Of a DNA stretch of 42,524 nt, positions 34,663 to 42,524 are shown in pieces. The translations under genes were made by a program, and so were the position numbers. Every line of letters begins with the position of its first letter. The stretch's first letter is position 1. The DNA is from Elusimicrobia bacterium RIFCSPLOWO2_01_FULL_59_12. Its GTDB lineage: Bacteria > Elusimicrobiota > Elusimicrobia > 2-01-FULL-59-12. The stretch is taken from positions 34,986 through 77,509 of the forward strand of contig MGUR01000075.1 in assembly GCA_001800075.1 (NCBI GenBank), given 5' to 3'. Under the pieces are notes generated by a model that was not told where the DNA came from, did not search any database, and saw only the letters and a list, made by a program, of their open reading frames with translations.

Positions 34663-36569
34663 CGGGCGGCCGCCTCTTTGACCGCATGGAGCTTCTCTTT
34701 CAGAAGTGAAAAAATCTCCTCAAGGCTCCGGGACCCTTTTTGGACGATCATTTCGACGCGCTGTTCCAGATACTGGGTTTCCTGGGGCGTGAGGTGCTTC
34801 GCCGTCATGGCAAAAACGCGCATGCCGTCCAAGGAAGGGTCCTTGTCGATCGCTTCCAGCACTTCAAAACCGCTGATCTGCGGCATCATCAAGTCCAAAA
34901 ATACGATGTCGGGTTTCTCTTTGGACATTTCCGTCAGCGCTTCTTCGCCGTTATGGGCGATGGCGACCCGGTAGCCTTCCTGCTTGAGGTCCCCTTCAAA
35001 GAGCCGGGTGATGGCCGGATCATCGTCAACCACGAGCACCTTATGGGGGGCCCCTTTATCGCAATTCTTTAGCTTCGCGAGCAATTCCTTTCGATCGAAC
35101 GGCTTGACGATATAGTCCGTGACGCCCAACGAAAATCCCAGGGCCTTGTTTTCCATGATCGAAATGATGAAAACAGGGATCGAACGCAGCGCCGGGTCGT
35201 TTTTCAAGAGCTGCAAGACCGACCACCCGTCCATATGCGGCATCATGATGTCCAGGGTGACGGCGTGGGGATGGATCTGACGCGCCAGGGCGAGACCTTC
35301 CTGCCCGCTCTGGGCGCCGACAAATTTGAACCCGGTCCCTTGAAGGCTGTCCGCCAGCAAGGCCAGGACTTCCGGGTCGTCGTCAATGGACAGGATGACT
35401 TTTTGATTATTTTGAACGCCTTCCGGGGCCTTGGAGACAGGGATTTCATCTGGCACAGCCATGCTTTCCATGGGCAAGGTGACCGTGAATGTCGATCCGA
35501 CTCCGACGGCGCTTTTGACCTGGATAGCGCCCCCGAAGAGCTCTACGATTTTCTTGGTGATGGACAAACCCAGCCCGGTCCCGCCGTATTCCCGGGTGGG
35601 AGACGCGTCCAGCTGTTTGAATTCCTCGAAAACAAGGGGAAGGTCCTCGTCCTTAATGCCGATGCCGGTGTCCTGAACGTAGAGACGGACCCGGGAAGGC
35701 CCCGTCAACGCCTCGGCCTTGATCGAGACGCCGCCTTGATGGGTGAATTTGATCGCGTTGCCGATGAGATTGATCAGGACTTGCTTCAGCTTGGTTTTAT
35801 CGGTCCGAAGGAGGATGGGTTCTGAAACGTCCGAGGTCAAGGTCAGTTTCCGCTCGCGGGCCAGGCAGTCCATCGTCCCCAGGACCTCCTCCGTGATGTC
35901 CTTCAGGTCGCACGGCTCAACAAACAAAGACATGCGCCCGGCGGCGAGCTTGGAGAGGTCGAGGATATTATTGATGAGCTGCAAAAGATTTTTCGCGTTG
36001 GTATCGATGCGTTTGATCCCCTGTTCTTGTTTCGGCGAGATCTCCCCGTAGACCTTGTCCAGCAAAAGAGACGAATAGCCGATGATGGCGTTCATGGGGG
36101 TGCGCAGCTCATGGCTCATGTTGGCCAGAAATTCCGATTTCAAACGATTCATCTCCTCCAGATGACCGACTTTCGCCCTGAGGCTGCGGCGTTCCAGGGC
36201 TTTGTCGAAGATGACGCAAAGCTGGTCGAGTCCGTAGGGTTTGGGGATGTAATCAAACGCGCCTTGCTTCATCGATTCGACGGCGGTCTCCAACGTCGCA
36301 TACCCGGTCGCCATGATCACTTCGGCCTCAGGCTGGATCTCTTTGATGCCTTTCAGGACCTCCACCCCGCCGATGCCCGGCATCATGATGTCGCTGACCA
36401 CCAGGTCGAACTTTTCATGTTTGGCTTTTTCCAAACCCTCTTCCCCGCTGGCCGCGGCCACGACCCGGTACCCGCGGTCCGTCAGGCCGAACGCCAGCAT
36501 GTCCCGCAAGCCGGTTTCGTCATCGATCACCAAAACGTTTTGAGTCGCGTCCTTCATCGTTTTACTCAT
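34659..36569 (-). CDS. Hybrid histidine kinase REC-HisKA-HATPase-REC-REC
   Basis: The protein has 636 residues with no membrane segment. Order: receiver 1 (D60, K110), coiled coil with FLANMSHELRTPMNAIIGY and H153, ATPase domain with LINLIGNAIKF, DTGIGI and GTGLGLSIT, receiver 2 (D440, K489) and receiver 3 (D559). Receiver 3 ends in VQKGSRSLEEI, a degenerate tail. The three receivers fit a multistep relay, but no HPt domain is visible in the window. The start overlaps the receiver gene 36562-37011 by 8 bp. Confidence 0.93.
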   Translation of the reverse strand: MSKTMKDATQNVLVIDDETGLRDMLAFGLTDRGYRVVAAASGEEGLEKAKHEKFDLVVSDIMMPGIGGVEVLKGIKEIQPEAEVIMATGYATLETAVESMKQGAFDYIPKPYGLDQLCVIFDKALERRSLRAKVGHLEEMNRLKSEFLANMSHELRTPMNAIIGYSSLLLDKVYGEISPKQEQGIKRIDTNAKNLLQLINNILDLSKLAAGRMSLFVEPCDLKDITEEVLGTMDCLARERKLTLTSDVSEPILLRTDKTKLKQVLINLIGNAIKFTHQGGVSIKAEALTGPSRVRLYVQDTGIGIKDEDLPLVFEEFKQLDASPTREYGGTGLGLSITKKIVELFGGAIQVKSAVGVGSTFTVTLPMESMAVPDEIPVSKAPEGVQNNQKVILSIDDDPEVLALLADSLQGTGFKFVGAQSGQEGLALARQIHPHAVTLDIMMPHMDGWSVLQLLKNDPALRSIPVFIISIMENKALGFSLGVTDYIVKPFDRKELLAKLKNCDKGAPHKVLVVDDDPAITRLFEGDLKQEGYRVAIAHNGEEALTEMSKEKPDIVFLDLMMPQISGFEVLEAIDKDPSLDGMRVFAMTAKHLTPQETQYLEQRVEMIVQKGSRSLEEIFSLLKEKLHAVKEAAAR

Positions 36570-37011
36570 GGGTCACCCTCCCGCATTGTTGGCACTGGGA
36601 CAGGCGTTCCACCGCCTGCCGGACGCGCGCCATTAAATGTTCCAAGTCGTAGGGTTTAAGCACAAAATCGAAGGCCCCCTTTTTCATCGCGTGGACGGCG
36701 GTTTCCACCGCGCCGAAGCCCGTGGCGACGATCACCTCGGTTTGAGGGTTTGTTTTTTTAATATTTTCCAGGAGTTTTAGTCCATCCATCTCGGGCATGG
36801 TGATGTCGGTGATGATCACGTCGAATTTTGTTTCCCCGGCCCTCTGGACCCCTTCGGCCCCGTTTTCCGCGGTCTCCACGCTCATCCCGCGATTGTTCAG
36901 TTCCCACTTCAGCAGGTTCCTGAAGCCGGGTTCATCATCCACCACCAGGACCATCAACGTTTTTGGCGGCTGCGGGCGGTTTTTATCCGGGATTTCATTC
37001 TCTGGGTTCAT
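36562..37011 (-). CDS. Single-domain response regulator with short tails
   Basis: The protein has 149 residues. A basic Pro-rich N-terminal tail (1-18) precedes a receiver with D25/D26, phospho-acceptor D69 (ITDITMPEMDG) and DFVLKPYD. The C-terminal tail ends in CQQCGRVTHE with a C-x2-C pair that might bind metal. The receiver is of the NtrC/FixJ-like GAVETAVHAMKKGAFDF class, but no AAA or HTH output follows. Coupled by 4 bp to the preceding kinase gene. Confidence 0.92.
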   Translation of the reverse strand: MNPENEIPDKNRPQPPKTLMVLVVDDEPGFRNLLKWELNNRGMSVETAENGAEGVQRAGETKFDVIITDITMPEMDGLKLLENIKKTNPQTEVIVATGFGAVETAVHAMKKGAFDFVLKPYDLEHLMARVRQAVERLSQCQQCGRVTHE

Positions 37012-38873
37012 GATTTCGCCATGTTCGCTGGGCTTATGGGAAGACCGGCGGCGCGCACGGGGAACTTGGCGCAGAATTCCGTGCGCCCGGGACGGCTTTC
37101 CACATCAATGGTCCCTGAATGTTTTTTTATGATCTCATGCACCAGGCTCAGCCCCAGGCCCGTTCCTTTGCCTACCGGCTTGGTCGTAAAGAAGGGATCG
37201 AAGATGCGGGACTGGATCTCCCCCGGGATGCCGGGCCCGGTGTCCAGCACCTTCAAACACACCCAGGACAGCGGGCCTTCTTTCAGGTTTTCGGTTTTGA
37301 AGGTCAGCAGGCCCTCCGCGTCTCCCATGGCATCCAGCGCGTTATTGGCGAGGTTGACGATGATCTGTTGAATCTGGTTCAGATTGCCCAGGATCCGGGG
37401 CAGATCGGGGGCCAGCTCTTTGCGCACATCCACATGCGTCAGGCGCGCCTGGGCGATCACCAGGGAAAGGGCCCCTTCCACGGCCCGGTTGACGTCCAGC
37501 GGTTCCCGGTCGATTTTGGAAACCCTGGAAAAGGTGAGAAGGTCCTGGACCAATCCCTTGCACCGGACGGCCTCCTTTTCGATGGATTTCAAAGGGAGTT
37601 CCAGCGGATCGTTCGGTTGTAAGCGGCGAACGACCGCCTGGGCAAACCCCAGGATCACTCCCAGCGGATTGTTGATCTCATGCGCGACCCCCGCGGCCAG
37701 CTGTCCCACGGCGGACAATTTCTCCGACTGGCGGATCGCCCCTTCCAATTTCTTGCGTTCTCTCATGTCCTTGGCCACGGCGATGATCCCGGTGGGACGG
37801 CCTTCAGTGTCCTTGAGCGTGGAGCTGGAGAAAAGGACCGGGACTTTGACGCCCGTTTTCGTCAGGAAATCCAGCTCCAGGTTCCGGACCGATCCCTTTC
37901 CGATCAACGTCTCCTGCTCGGCCGCGTCCGATATTTTGTCCTTGGCTACAAATAAGATAGGGGCGCGCCGGCCTTCCAGCTCTTCTTTCGCATACCCCAA
38001 AAGGTCTATCGTGGCCTGGTTCACCATTCGAATGACGCCGTCCTTTGTCATCACAATCAGCGGGTCGATCATATGGGAAAGGACGTCTCCCAGGAAATTC
38101 TTGGATACCGTCGTTTCGCCCAGGACCCTGCTCATGCGGTTGAAATCCTCCGCCAATCGGCCCAGTTCATCTTTGGATAGAACGGGGACGCTGACGCCGT
38201 ATTCCCCGCGGCTGATTTGTGAAGTCCCCCTGGAGAGGAGTTTGATCGGCCGGAGCAGCCGGCGCATCAAGATGAGGACCAGCGAAAGGCCGATCCCGGC
38301 GGTCATGAGCACGATGGCGGCGATCTTGCGGAAAAGCCGGCGCTGCGTGTTGAAAACTTCTTTCAACGGCAGGCCGAGCCGCACCGTCCCCAGGCGGGTC
38401 CTGCCGGGCGCCTCCCCCCCTCCTAAAAGGAACTCCTCCTCCACATCGGCTTTCGGAGCGGACCAGACAGGGACCGAAACCAGCATGACGGGGCTCCCCC
38501 TCCATTCGGATGACCCGGTCACAGGCGAGAGGGCCTTCAGCCCTTCGAGCGTGGCGGCGTCGTCATAAATTTTCCCTTTCTCGGTTACATTCGTGTGCGC
38601 CAACACCTCTCCGGACAAACCGAGCGCCTCCGCGTACATGGCGCCGGCGCGCTCCTGGGCGGATTGCAGAAGCGGCAGCAGCGCTTGTTCGCGCCGCGCC
38701 GCGAGGCCCGCCGAGGCGCTTTCGGCCAGGCTGGAGGCGCTTAAGACGCCCCGCCTTTCAACATCTTTCAGGAGGATTTGACGCACGGCGTTTCGGACCG
38801 TCAAGAGGAGCGGCCCCCCCAGGAGCAGGGCCACTGAAGTGAAGATCAGCAGGATCTTAAATTGAAGCCTCAT
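37008..38873 (-). CDS. Membrane histidine kinase with HAMP and PAS domains
   Basis: The protein has 621 residues. Membrane helices at about 6-26 and 183-203 flank a periplasmic sensor of about 155 residues. HAMP (about 204-256), PAS (about 265-375) and H-box GQLAAGVAHEINNPLGV with H399 follow; the ATPase domain has VNLANNALDAM, DTGPGIPG and GTGLGLSLV. The ATG at 38873 overlaps the stop of the ABC_sub_bind gene by 4 bp; the frame stays open upstream to 39323, but that part lies inside the upstream gene and is rejected. The periplasmic protein encoded just upstream is a candidate ligand-binding partner. Confidence 0.92.
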   Translation of the reverse strand: MRLQFKILLIFTSVALLLGGPLLLTVRNAVRQILLKDVERRGVLSASSLAESASAGLAARREQALLPLLQSAQERAGAMYAEALGLSGEVLAHTNVTEKGKIYDDAATLEGLKALSPVTGSSEWRGSPVMLVSVPVWSAPKADVEEEFLLGGGEAPGRTRLGTVRLGLPLKEVFNTQRRLFRKIAAIVLMTAGIGLSLVLILMRRLLRPIKLLSRGTSQISRGEYGVSVPVLSKDELGRLAEDFNRMSRVLGETTVSKNFLGDVLSHMIDPLIVMTKDGVIRMVNQATIDLLGYAKEELEGRRAPILFVAKDKISDAAEQETLIGKGSVRNLELDFLTKTGVKVPVLFSSSTLKDTEGRPTGIIAVAKDMRERKKLEGAIRQSEKLSAVGQLAAGVAHEINNPLGVILGFAQAVVRRLQPNDPLELPLKSIEKEAVRCKGLVQDLLTFSRVSKIDREPLDVNRAVEGALSLVIAQARLTHVDVRKELAPDLPRILGNLNQIQQIIVNLANNALDAMGDAEGLLTFKTENLKEGPLSWVCLKVLDTGPGIPGEIQSRIFDPFFTTKPVGKGTGLGLSLVHEIIKKHSGTIDVESRPGRTEFCAKFPVRAAGLPISPANMAKS

Positions 38874-39757
38874 GGAATCTTTTTTTCCACCTTTTGAAGG
38901 AGTTCCGGCGACAATTTCAGGCCGCATTCGGAGGCCGAGGCCATATTCACCGCGATGCGCGGCTTGTCGGGATAAACCTGGGTCTCTTTCACGGCCCCCG
39001 CCAGCAGGTCTTTGGCGGCTTGCGCCGCGATCCGGCCGATGTCGGCAAACGAGGAGGCCACCGAGGCGGTGGCCCCCTGTTCCACCAGTTCGAGGGTCGG
39101 GACATAAAAAGGGATGTGGTTGGAAGAACAAAATTCTTTGATCAAATTGAAATTGTGCGAGGTGATGAGGCGAGGGTCCGGGGGAATCCAAATCGCGTTG
39201 ATCTGGGACCGCAGGGCTCGCAGATGGTCCGGAAGATCGTCCGAACCCTCCATTTTGTCGATGATGACCCGGACTCCCATCCCGCCGCCCAGCTGCTGCA
39301 TTTGTGCGTTGAATGGGCCCCATCCCTCCGAGAGGCCCAGAATGCCCAACGTTCGCAGGTTGGGTTGGATCTCTTTGAGCGTATTCATCACCGTGGGGGC
39401 GGGCGGCATCATGTAAATTTTTACAACGGGAGCCTTCCGATCGTTGGAAGGGAGGAACATTCCCGGCGCCATGCAGTAAACCATCGCCACGTCTTTGCGC
39501 TGGATCTGCAGAGCCGCTTTCCCGCCGATCGCCACCACCACGCGCGTCCCGGCAGGAAGACTGATGTCTCCGTTGGAAAGGTAGAGCACGGGGACGGAGC
39601 GACCCAGACCTTCCTGAACGCCGGCCAAGGCCGCCTGATAGGGGCCGAGATTTGAACTGAGGACCACCGCGATCTCATCGGCCCAGGCCGCGGGGGGGCC
39701 CACCCCGCTACAAACAAGCAAGAAGACGACGAGCCGGCGTTTCATGAAGGCCCGCAT
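38870..39757 (-). CDS. ABC_sub_bind-type periplasmic substrate-binding protein
   Basis: The protein has 295 residues with a signal peptide (about 1-26, AAWA|DE). The mature part fits the ABC_sub_bind family (PF04392): VVAIGGKAALQ, LGILGLSEGWGP, LRALRSQINAIWIPPDP, and FSSNHIPFYVPT-type segments. No ABC permease or ATPase gene is in the window. It sits between a TonB-dependent receptor (1-bp overlap, TAATG) and a membrane kinase, so it more likely senses a ligand for the kinase than feeds a transporter. The ATG has GGAGG 10 nt upstream; an ATG four codons later is possible. Confidence 0.85.
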   Translation of the reverse strand: MRAFMKRRLVVFLLVCSGVGPPAAWADEIAVVLSSNLGPYQAALAGVQEGLGRSVPVLYLSNGDISLPAGTRVVVAIGGKAALQIQRKDVAMVYCMAPGMFLPSNDRKAPVVKIYMMPPAPTVMNTLKEIQPNLRTLGILGLSEGWGPFNAQMQQLGGGMGVRVIIDKMEGSDDLPDHLRALRSQINAIWIPPDPRLITSHNFNLIKEFCSSNHIPFYVPTLELVEQGATASVASSFADIGRIAAQAAKDLLAGAVKETQVYPDKPRIAVNMASASECGLKLSPELLQKVEKKIP

Positions 39758-41691
39758 TAGAAGGAGACCTCCACGCCCCCATAGAGGGTCCGGCCCTGGT
39801 TCACGGGAAGCGAGTCGCCCGGCGCAAAACCCCAGTTGGGCAGCCAGATCTCTTGGTTGGAGAGATTGTCCACGCGGAACAACAGGGACAGGCCGCGCGC
39901 GAGCCGCCAGCCTGTCAATTTGTCCATGTCGAACCGGCTGTTCAGGTTCAGGATGTTGTAGGCGCCCGGCGAGGGGTTGACGCTGGCGTCATATTTGCCG
40001 TCCAATTTTCCCTGATAGATGTCGTACAGGCTCACGGTCACGCCTCGGTCGGCCTTGTAGCTGACCCCGGCTTTGCCGCCGGCGCTGGCGACCGGCGTCA
40101 CGGCCGTGCCGCCCGTCTGGTCCTGGCTGGTTTGATAAAGCGCGGAAGCCAGCAGGAGGAGCCGCCTGTTCAGGCGATACTTGCTCTCGATCCCCACCCC
40201 CCGGGCCTCAATTTCTCCGGTGTTGTTATAGACACCCACGGCGCCGGAGCGGTCTTGGAAGATGAGGTTTTTGAGCTTGCTGTAGAAATAATCCAAACCT
40301 AGCTGAAGGTTGTTCCGGTCGTAGCCGATCGCCAGATCGAAGGTATCGATCTTCTCGGACTTCAGGTTCGGGTTGCCTTTCAGTCCGGGATGGTTCAACC
40401 CCAGTTCATTGATCGAGGGCGCCCGGAAGGCCTGGCCGTAAAGCGCCTTGATATGGACGTGGGGGGCGGGGTGGAAGATCGCGCCGCCCCGAGGGACAGC
40501 GTCGGCATCGACCCCTTGAACCTTGTTGAACTGGAATCCCCCGATCAATTTCAGCTTGGACAACAGCCAATAGTCCATTTGGGTGTAAAGCCCATAGCTG
40601 TTTCGATCGCCGTGGGATATTTGAAAACCGGGGGCGCCGGTATATTCTTCCCGGCCGTTGGCGTGATTGACCGATCCCCCCACCGCCATCGCGAGCTTGT
40701 CGGTAGGCGTGATGAAGTGGGTCCACTCCCCGCCCAATTCATACGAATGCCTTTCCACGTGCGGCCAGGCCGTTTCCGTATTAAAGTCCGATCCGGTATA
40801 GGTCACGTTCAAGTCCATGCGCCAGAGGTCGTTGACCTGCCGGCTGTATCCGGCGTCGGCAAAACGCTTTTTCCAATTCGCCGGCCCGGGCGTCGAAATA
40901 CCCGGGATGAAAAAGGCGTTATGCCATTCGGAATACGCCGACATCACGCGCCAATTCTTATAGTCGATTGCCGTGAAGGCGCCCGGGCCCCGGTCCGGCA
41001 TGTTGATTCGTCTCGATGTGAGGCCGCTTAAACCGGCGGCATTCCACCGGGTATTCCACTCCGGTTTCTGATGGAATTTTCCCGCCGCGAGCATCCCGAA
41101 ATCGCCGCTTCGGACCTGGGCTTTGGCCATGGCATCGGCCGCGCCCTTATCGCCCTTCAGGGCGTCCACGGCGGCCCCCGTGCCTTCCGGTCTTTCTGTA
41201 ATAACGTTGATCACGCCCGACACGGCGCCGGAGCCGTAAAGCACCGAGCCGGGCCCCTTGACGACCTCGATCCGCTGGATGATGTTCACGGGGAACGATT
41301 CCAGCATGTCGCTGACGATGCCGCCCTCCATGATTTCACGCACGGGCCGGCCGTTAATCAGCAGCAGGACGTGGGCCCCGCTCGCTTTAAACTGGGCCCC
41401 GCGGACGGCGATCATGCTGCGGTCCGTCATGAATGAGGAAGCGCCGGCCAGGCCGGGGACGCGCCGGAGAATATCCGCCAGGGTGGCGCCCCCGAACCGC
41501 TCCAGCTCGTCTTTGGTCACGACGGACATGACCCCCGGCGCGTCCGACAGGTTCTGGAGGCTTTTCGACGCCGTGATCACCTTCGCTTCTTCCTGGAAAA
41601 ATTGAAAGGCATTGTCCATCTCCGCCGTCGCCGGCGAGACTTGGCTTAAGACGAGGCATAGCGACAGGACGCGTCTCTTTGCGTTATTCAT
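39757..41691 (-). CDS. TonB-dependent outer-membrane receptor
   Basis: The protein has 644 residues. Signal peptide about 1-23 (ATA|EM). A possible TonB-box region EEAKVITASK precedes the plug (about 45-165) with LADILRRVPGLAG, INGRPVRE, IIQRIEVVKGPGSVLYGSGAVSGVINVIT, then a beta-barrel ending in YGGVEVSF with the terminal Phe expected of outer-membrane barrels. It resembles the colicin I/cobalamin receptor group, which carry siderophores, vitamin B12 or other ligands; the substrate is not clear. The ATG lies 7 nt after AAGGAG. No TonB, ExbB or ExbD gene is nearby. Confidence 0.93.
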   Translation of the reverse strand: MNNAKRRVLSLCLVLSQVSPATAEMDNAFQFFQEEAKVITASKSLQNLSDAPGVMSVVTKDELERFGGATLADILRRVPGLAGASSFMTDRSMIAVRGAQFKASGAHVLLLINGRPVREIMEGGIVSDMLESFPVNIIQRIEVVKGPGSVLYGSGAVSGVINVITERPEGTGAAVDALKGDKGAADAMAKAQVRSGDFGMLAAGKFHQKPEWNTRWNAAGLSGLTSRRINMPDRGPGAFTAIDYKNWRVMSAYSEWHNAFFIPGISTPGPANWKKRFADAGYSRQVNDLWRMDLNVTYTGSDFNTETAWPHVERHSYELGGEWTHFITPTDKLAMAVGGSVNHANGREEYTGAPGFQISHGDRNSYGLYTQMDYWLLSKLKLIGGFQFNKVQGVDADAVPRGGAIFHPAPHVHIKALYGQAFRAPSINELGLNHPGLKGNPNLKSEKIDTFDLAIGYDRNNLQLGLDYFYSKLKNLIFQDRSGAVGVYNNTGEIEARGVGIESKYRLNRRLLLLASALYQTSQDQTGGTAVTPVASAGGKAGVSYKADRGVTVSLYDIYQGKLDGKYDASVNPSPGAYNILNLNSRFDMDKLTGWRLARGLSLLFRVDNLSNQEIWLPNWGFAPGDSLPVNQGRTLYGGVEVSF

Positions 41692-42524
41692 GGCATTTCT
41701 CCTTGGGGGAATCCGTTCGGCGGTCCCAGATGATCAGGCTTTGGCCGTTGTGGTCCTGTTCCTTCACGTATTTTTTTAATTCGCTGGCAATCTCCGCCAG
41801 CCGGGCGTAATGCAGGATGCGGCGGGTCGCGGTGGAAACAACCGCCACGGACAATGCCATCAAGGGAAAGGCTTTTACCTGGCCTTGACGGTCCTTCGTT
41901 TGAAGGGCCCCCCGTTCCAAATCCTCGCGGTGATACATCGCCTCCCGTTGGGCATCGAAATTCTTCGCGATCCGGGGCATGGCGGCCTCCATATGGTCCA
42001 CAATGGACAAAAAAACGAAATCATCCCCGCCCACGTGACCCGCAAATGCGCACCCGTTCGGCGCGAACTTCACCGCTTCCATTAATAAGGAGGCCAGGCG
42101 TTTAATGACCTTGTCTCCCGCTTCGTAGCCGTAAACGTCGTTATACGCCTTGAAGTTGTCCACGTCGATATAGGCGAACGCGAAGGGGGACCCGATCTTC
42201 AACCGCTTCCAGACCTCATCCTCGATGGCGGGGCTGCCCGGGAGGCGCGTCAAGGGATGGCTGGAAAGGTCCCATCGGCGGCGCTGCAGGACGCCCTCCA
42301 ACCGCGCCTGGACCTCCTCCAGATCAAACGGCTTGCCGATGTAGTCGTCGACCCCTAGACGAAGGCCTTTCAGCTTGTCTTTCAGCGTGTTGAGCGCCGT
42401 CAGCAGAATGATCGGCAAGGAGCGCGTGGCGAAATCCGACCGTAATTTTTGACAGACGGCCAGTCCGTCCATGACCGGCATCCGCACATCCAGGAGAACG
42501 AGATCGGGGACCGACTCGCTCACG
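41684..42524 (-). CDS. Receiver-GGDEF protein, cut by the right window edge
   Basis: The 5' end is missing; 279 residues of the C-terminal part are visible. A partial receiver has the phospho-acceptor Asp in LLDVRMPVMDG and K64 in YIGKPFD. The GGDEF domain (about 85-250) has HPLTRLPG, metal-binding YIDVDNFKAYND (D120, D122) and the active-site GGDDF at 165-169, so diguanylate cyclase activity is plausible. The RxxD inhibitory site is not present in the slot five residues before GGDDF. The stop overlaps the TonB-dependent receptor gene by 8 bp. As the first visible gene of the signalling operon it is a likely output. The first visible in-frame codon (GTG) is internal, not a start. Confidence 0.9.
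   Translation of the reverse strand, partial: VSESVPDLVLLDVRMPVMDGLAVCQKLRSDFATRSLPIILLTALNTLKDKLKGLRLGVDDYIGKPFDLEEVQARLEGVLQRRRWDLSSHPLTRLPGSPAIEDEVWKRLKIGSPFAFAYIDVDNFKAYNDVYGYEAGDKVIKRLASLLMEAVKFAPNGCAFAGHVGGDDFVFLSIVDHMEAAMPRIAKNFDAQREAMYHREDLERGALQTKDRQGQVKAFPLMALSVAVVSTATRRILHYARLAEIASELKKYVKEQDHNGQSLIIWDRRTDSPKEKCHE

Noticed and set aside
37384..38568. 394-codon plus-strand frame opposite the HAMP-PAS kinase
   Set aside because: Rich in Ser/Arg/Pro as expected for the antisense of G+C-rich coding DNA, with no domain; the minus-strand kinase motifs are unambiguous.
38874..39323. 150-codon N-terminal extension of the HAMP-PAS kinase
   Set aside because: It lies wholly inside the ABC_sub_bind gene in another frame, has low-complexity content and would replace a normal membrane helix start at 38873.
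1..42524. tRNA, rRNA, CRISPR array, insertion sequence or prophage
   Set aside because: No cloverleaf, repeat-spacer pattern, transposase, integrase or terminal inverted repeats were recognised while reading either strand.

Overview
The window comes from a Gram-negative bacterium. It encodes a Wza-type outer-membrane export protein, an outer-membrane beta-barrel, a TonB-dependent receptor and several secreted proteins with signal peptides. Genes are packed very tightly, with start and stop codons overlapping (ATGA, TAATG, TGATG). There is a large set of hybrid histidine kinases and stand-alone receiver proteins. This style resembles uncultivated or deep-branching Gram-negative lineages, but I cannot name a phylum. 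By eye the right end (about 32.6-42.5 kb) looks more G+C rich than the left; I did not compute this.

Region 1 (1-27,557, all minus strand) is one polysaccharide operon of 21 genes, read from right to left. Its order is: a FecR-like secreted protein, an outer-membrane beta-barrel, a Wza-like export protein, a Wzc-like co-polymerase/tyrosine kinase, an O-antigen ligase-type protein with TPRs, a GT39-type glycosyltransferase, a zinc-ribbon methyltransferase, a second O-antigen ligase/polymerase, another methyltransferase, a radical SAM enzyme, a Gfo/Idh/MocA oxidoreductase, a GT9, a Wzx flippase fused to a GT9, a GT4, a third GT9 domain protein, a second radical SAM enzyme, a methyltransferase-GT-GT fusion, a GT4, a membrane GT2, a WecA/TagO-type phosphoglycosyl transferase, and the start of a FlaA1/CapD-type nucleotide-sugar dehydratase that runs off the edge. 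Together they cover lipid-linked initiation, glycan assembly and modification, flipping, polymerisation or ligation, and Wzc/Wza export.

Region 2 (27,558-29,376) holds a 325-bp divergent intergenic region, a receiver-ANTAR regulator and a secreted trypsin-like protease, both on the plus strand. The operon promoter is read on the minus strand. It is followed within about 110 nt by hairpins and an intrinsic-terminator-like hairpin whose hexaloop fits the A1/G4 pattern of ANTAR target RNAs. ANTAR proteins are RNA-binding antiterminators, so ANTAR-controlled attenuation of a 27-kb polysaccharide operon is the leading hypothesis of this report.

Region 3 (29,441-42,524, minus strand) is a signalling operon of 13 genes. 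It holds a receiver-GGDEF protein (cut by the window edge), a TonB-dependent receptor, an ABC_sub_bind periplasmic protein, four histidine kinases (one with three receivers), three single-domain receivers, a GspE/PilB-like ATPase without the usual N-terminal domain, a 52-residue ORF and a dual-specificity-type protein phosphatase. No DNA-binding output domain is encoded in either signalling region. The visible outputs are RNA binding (ANTAR), a possible cyclic-di-GMP synthase and an ATPase. I saw no tRNA, rRNA, CRISPR array or insertion sequence.
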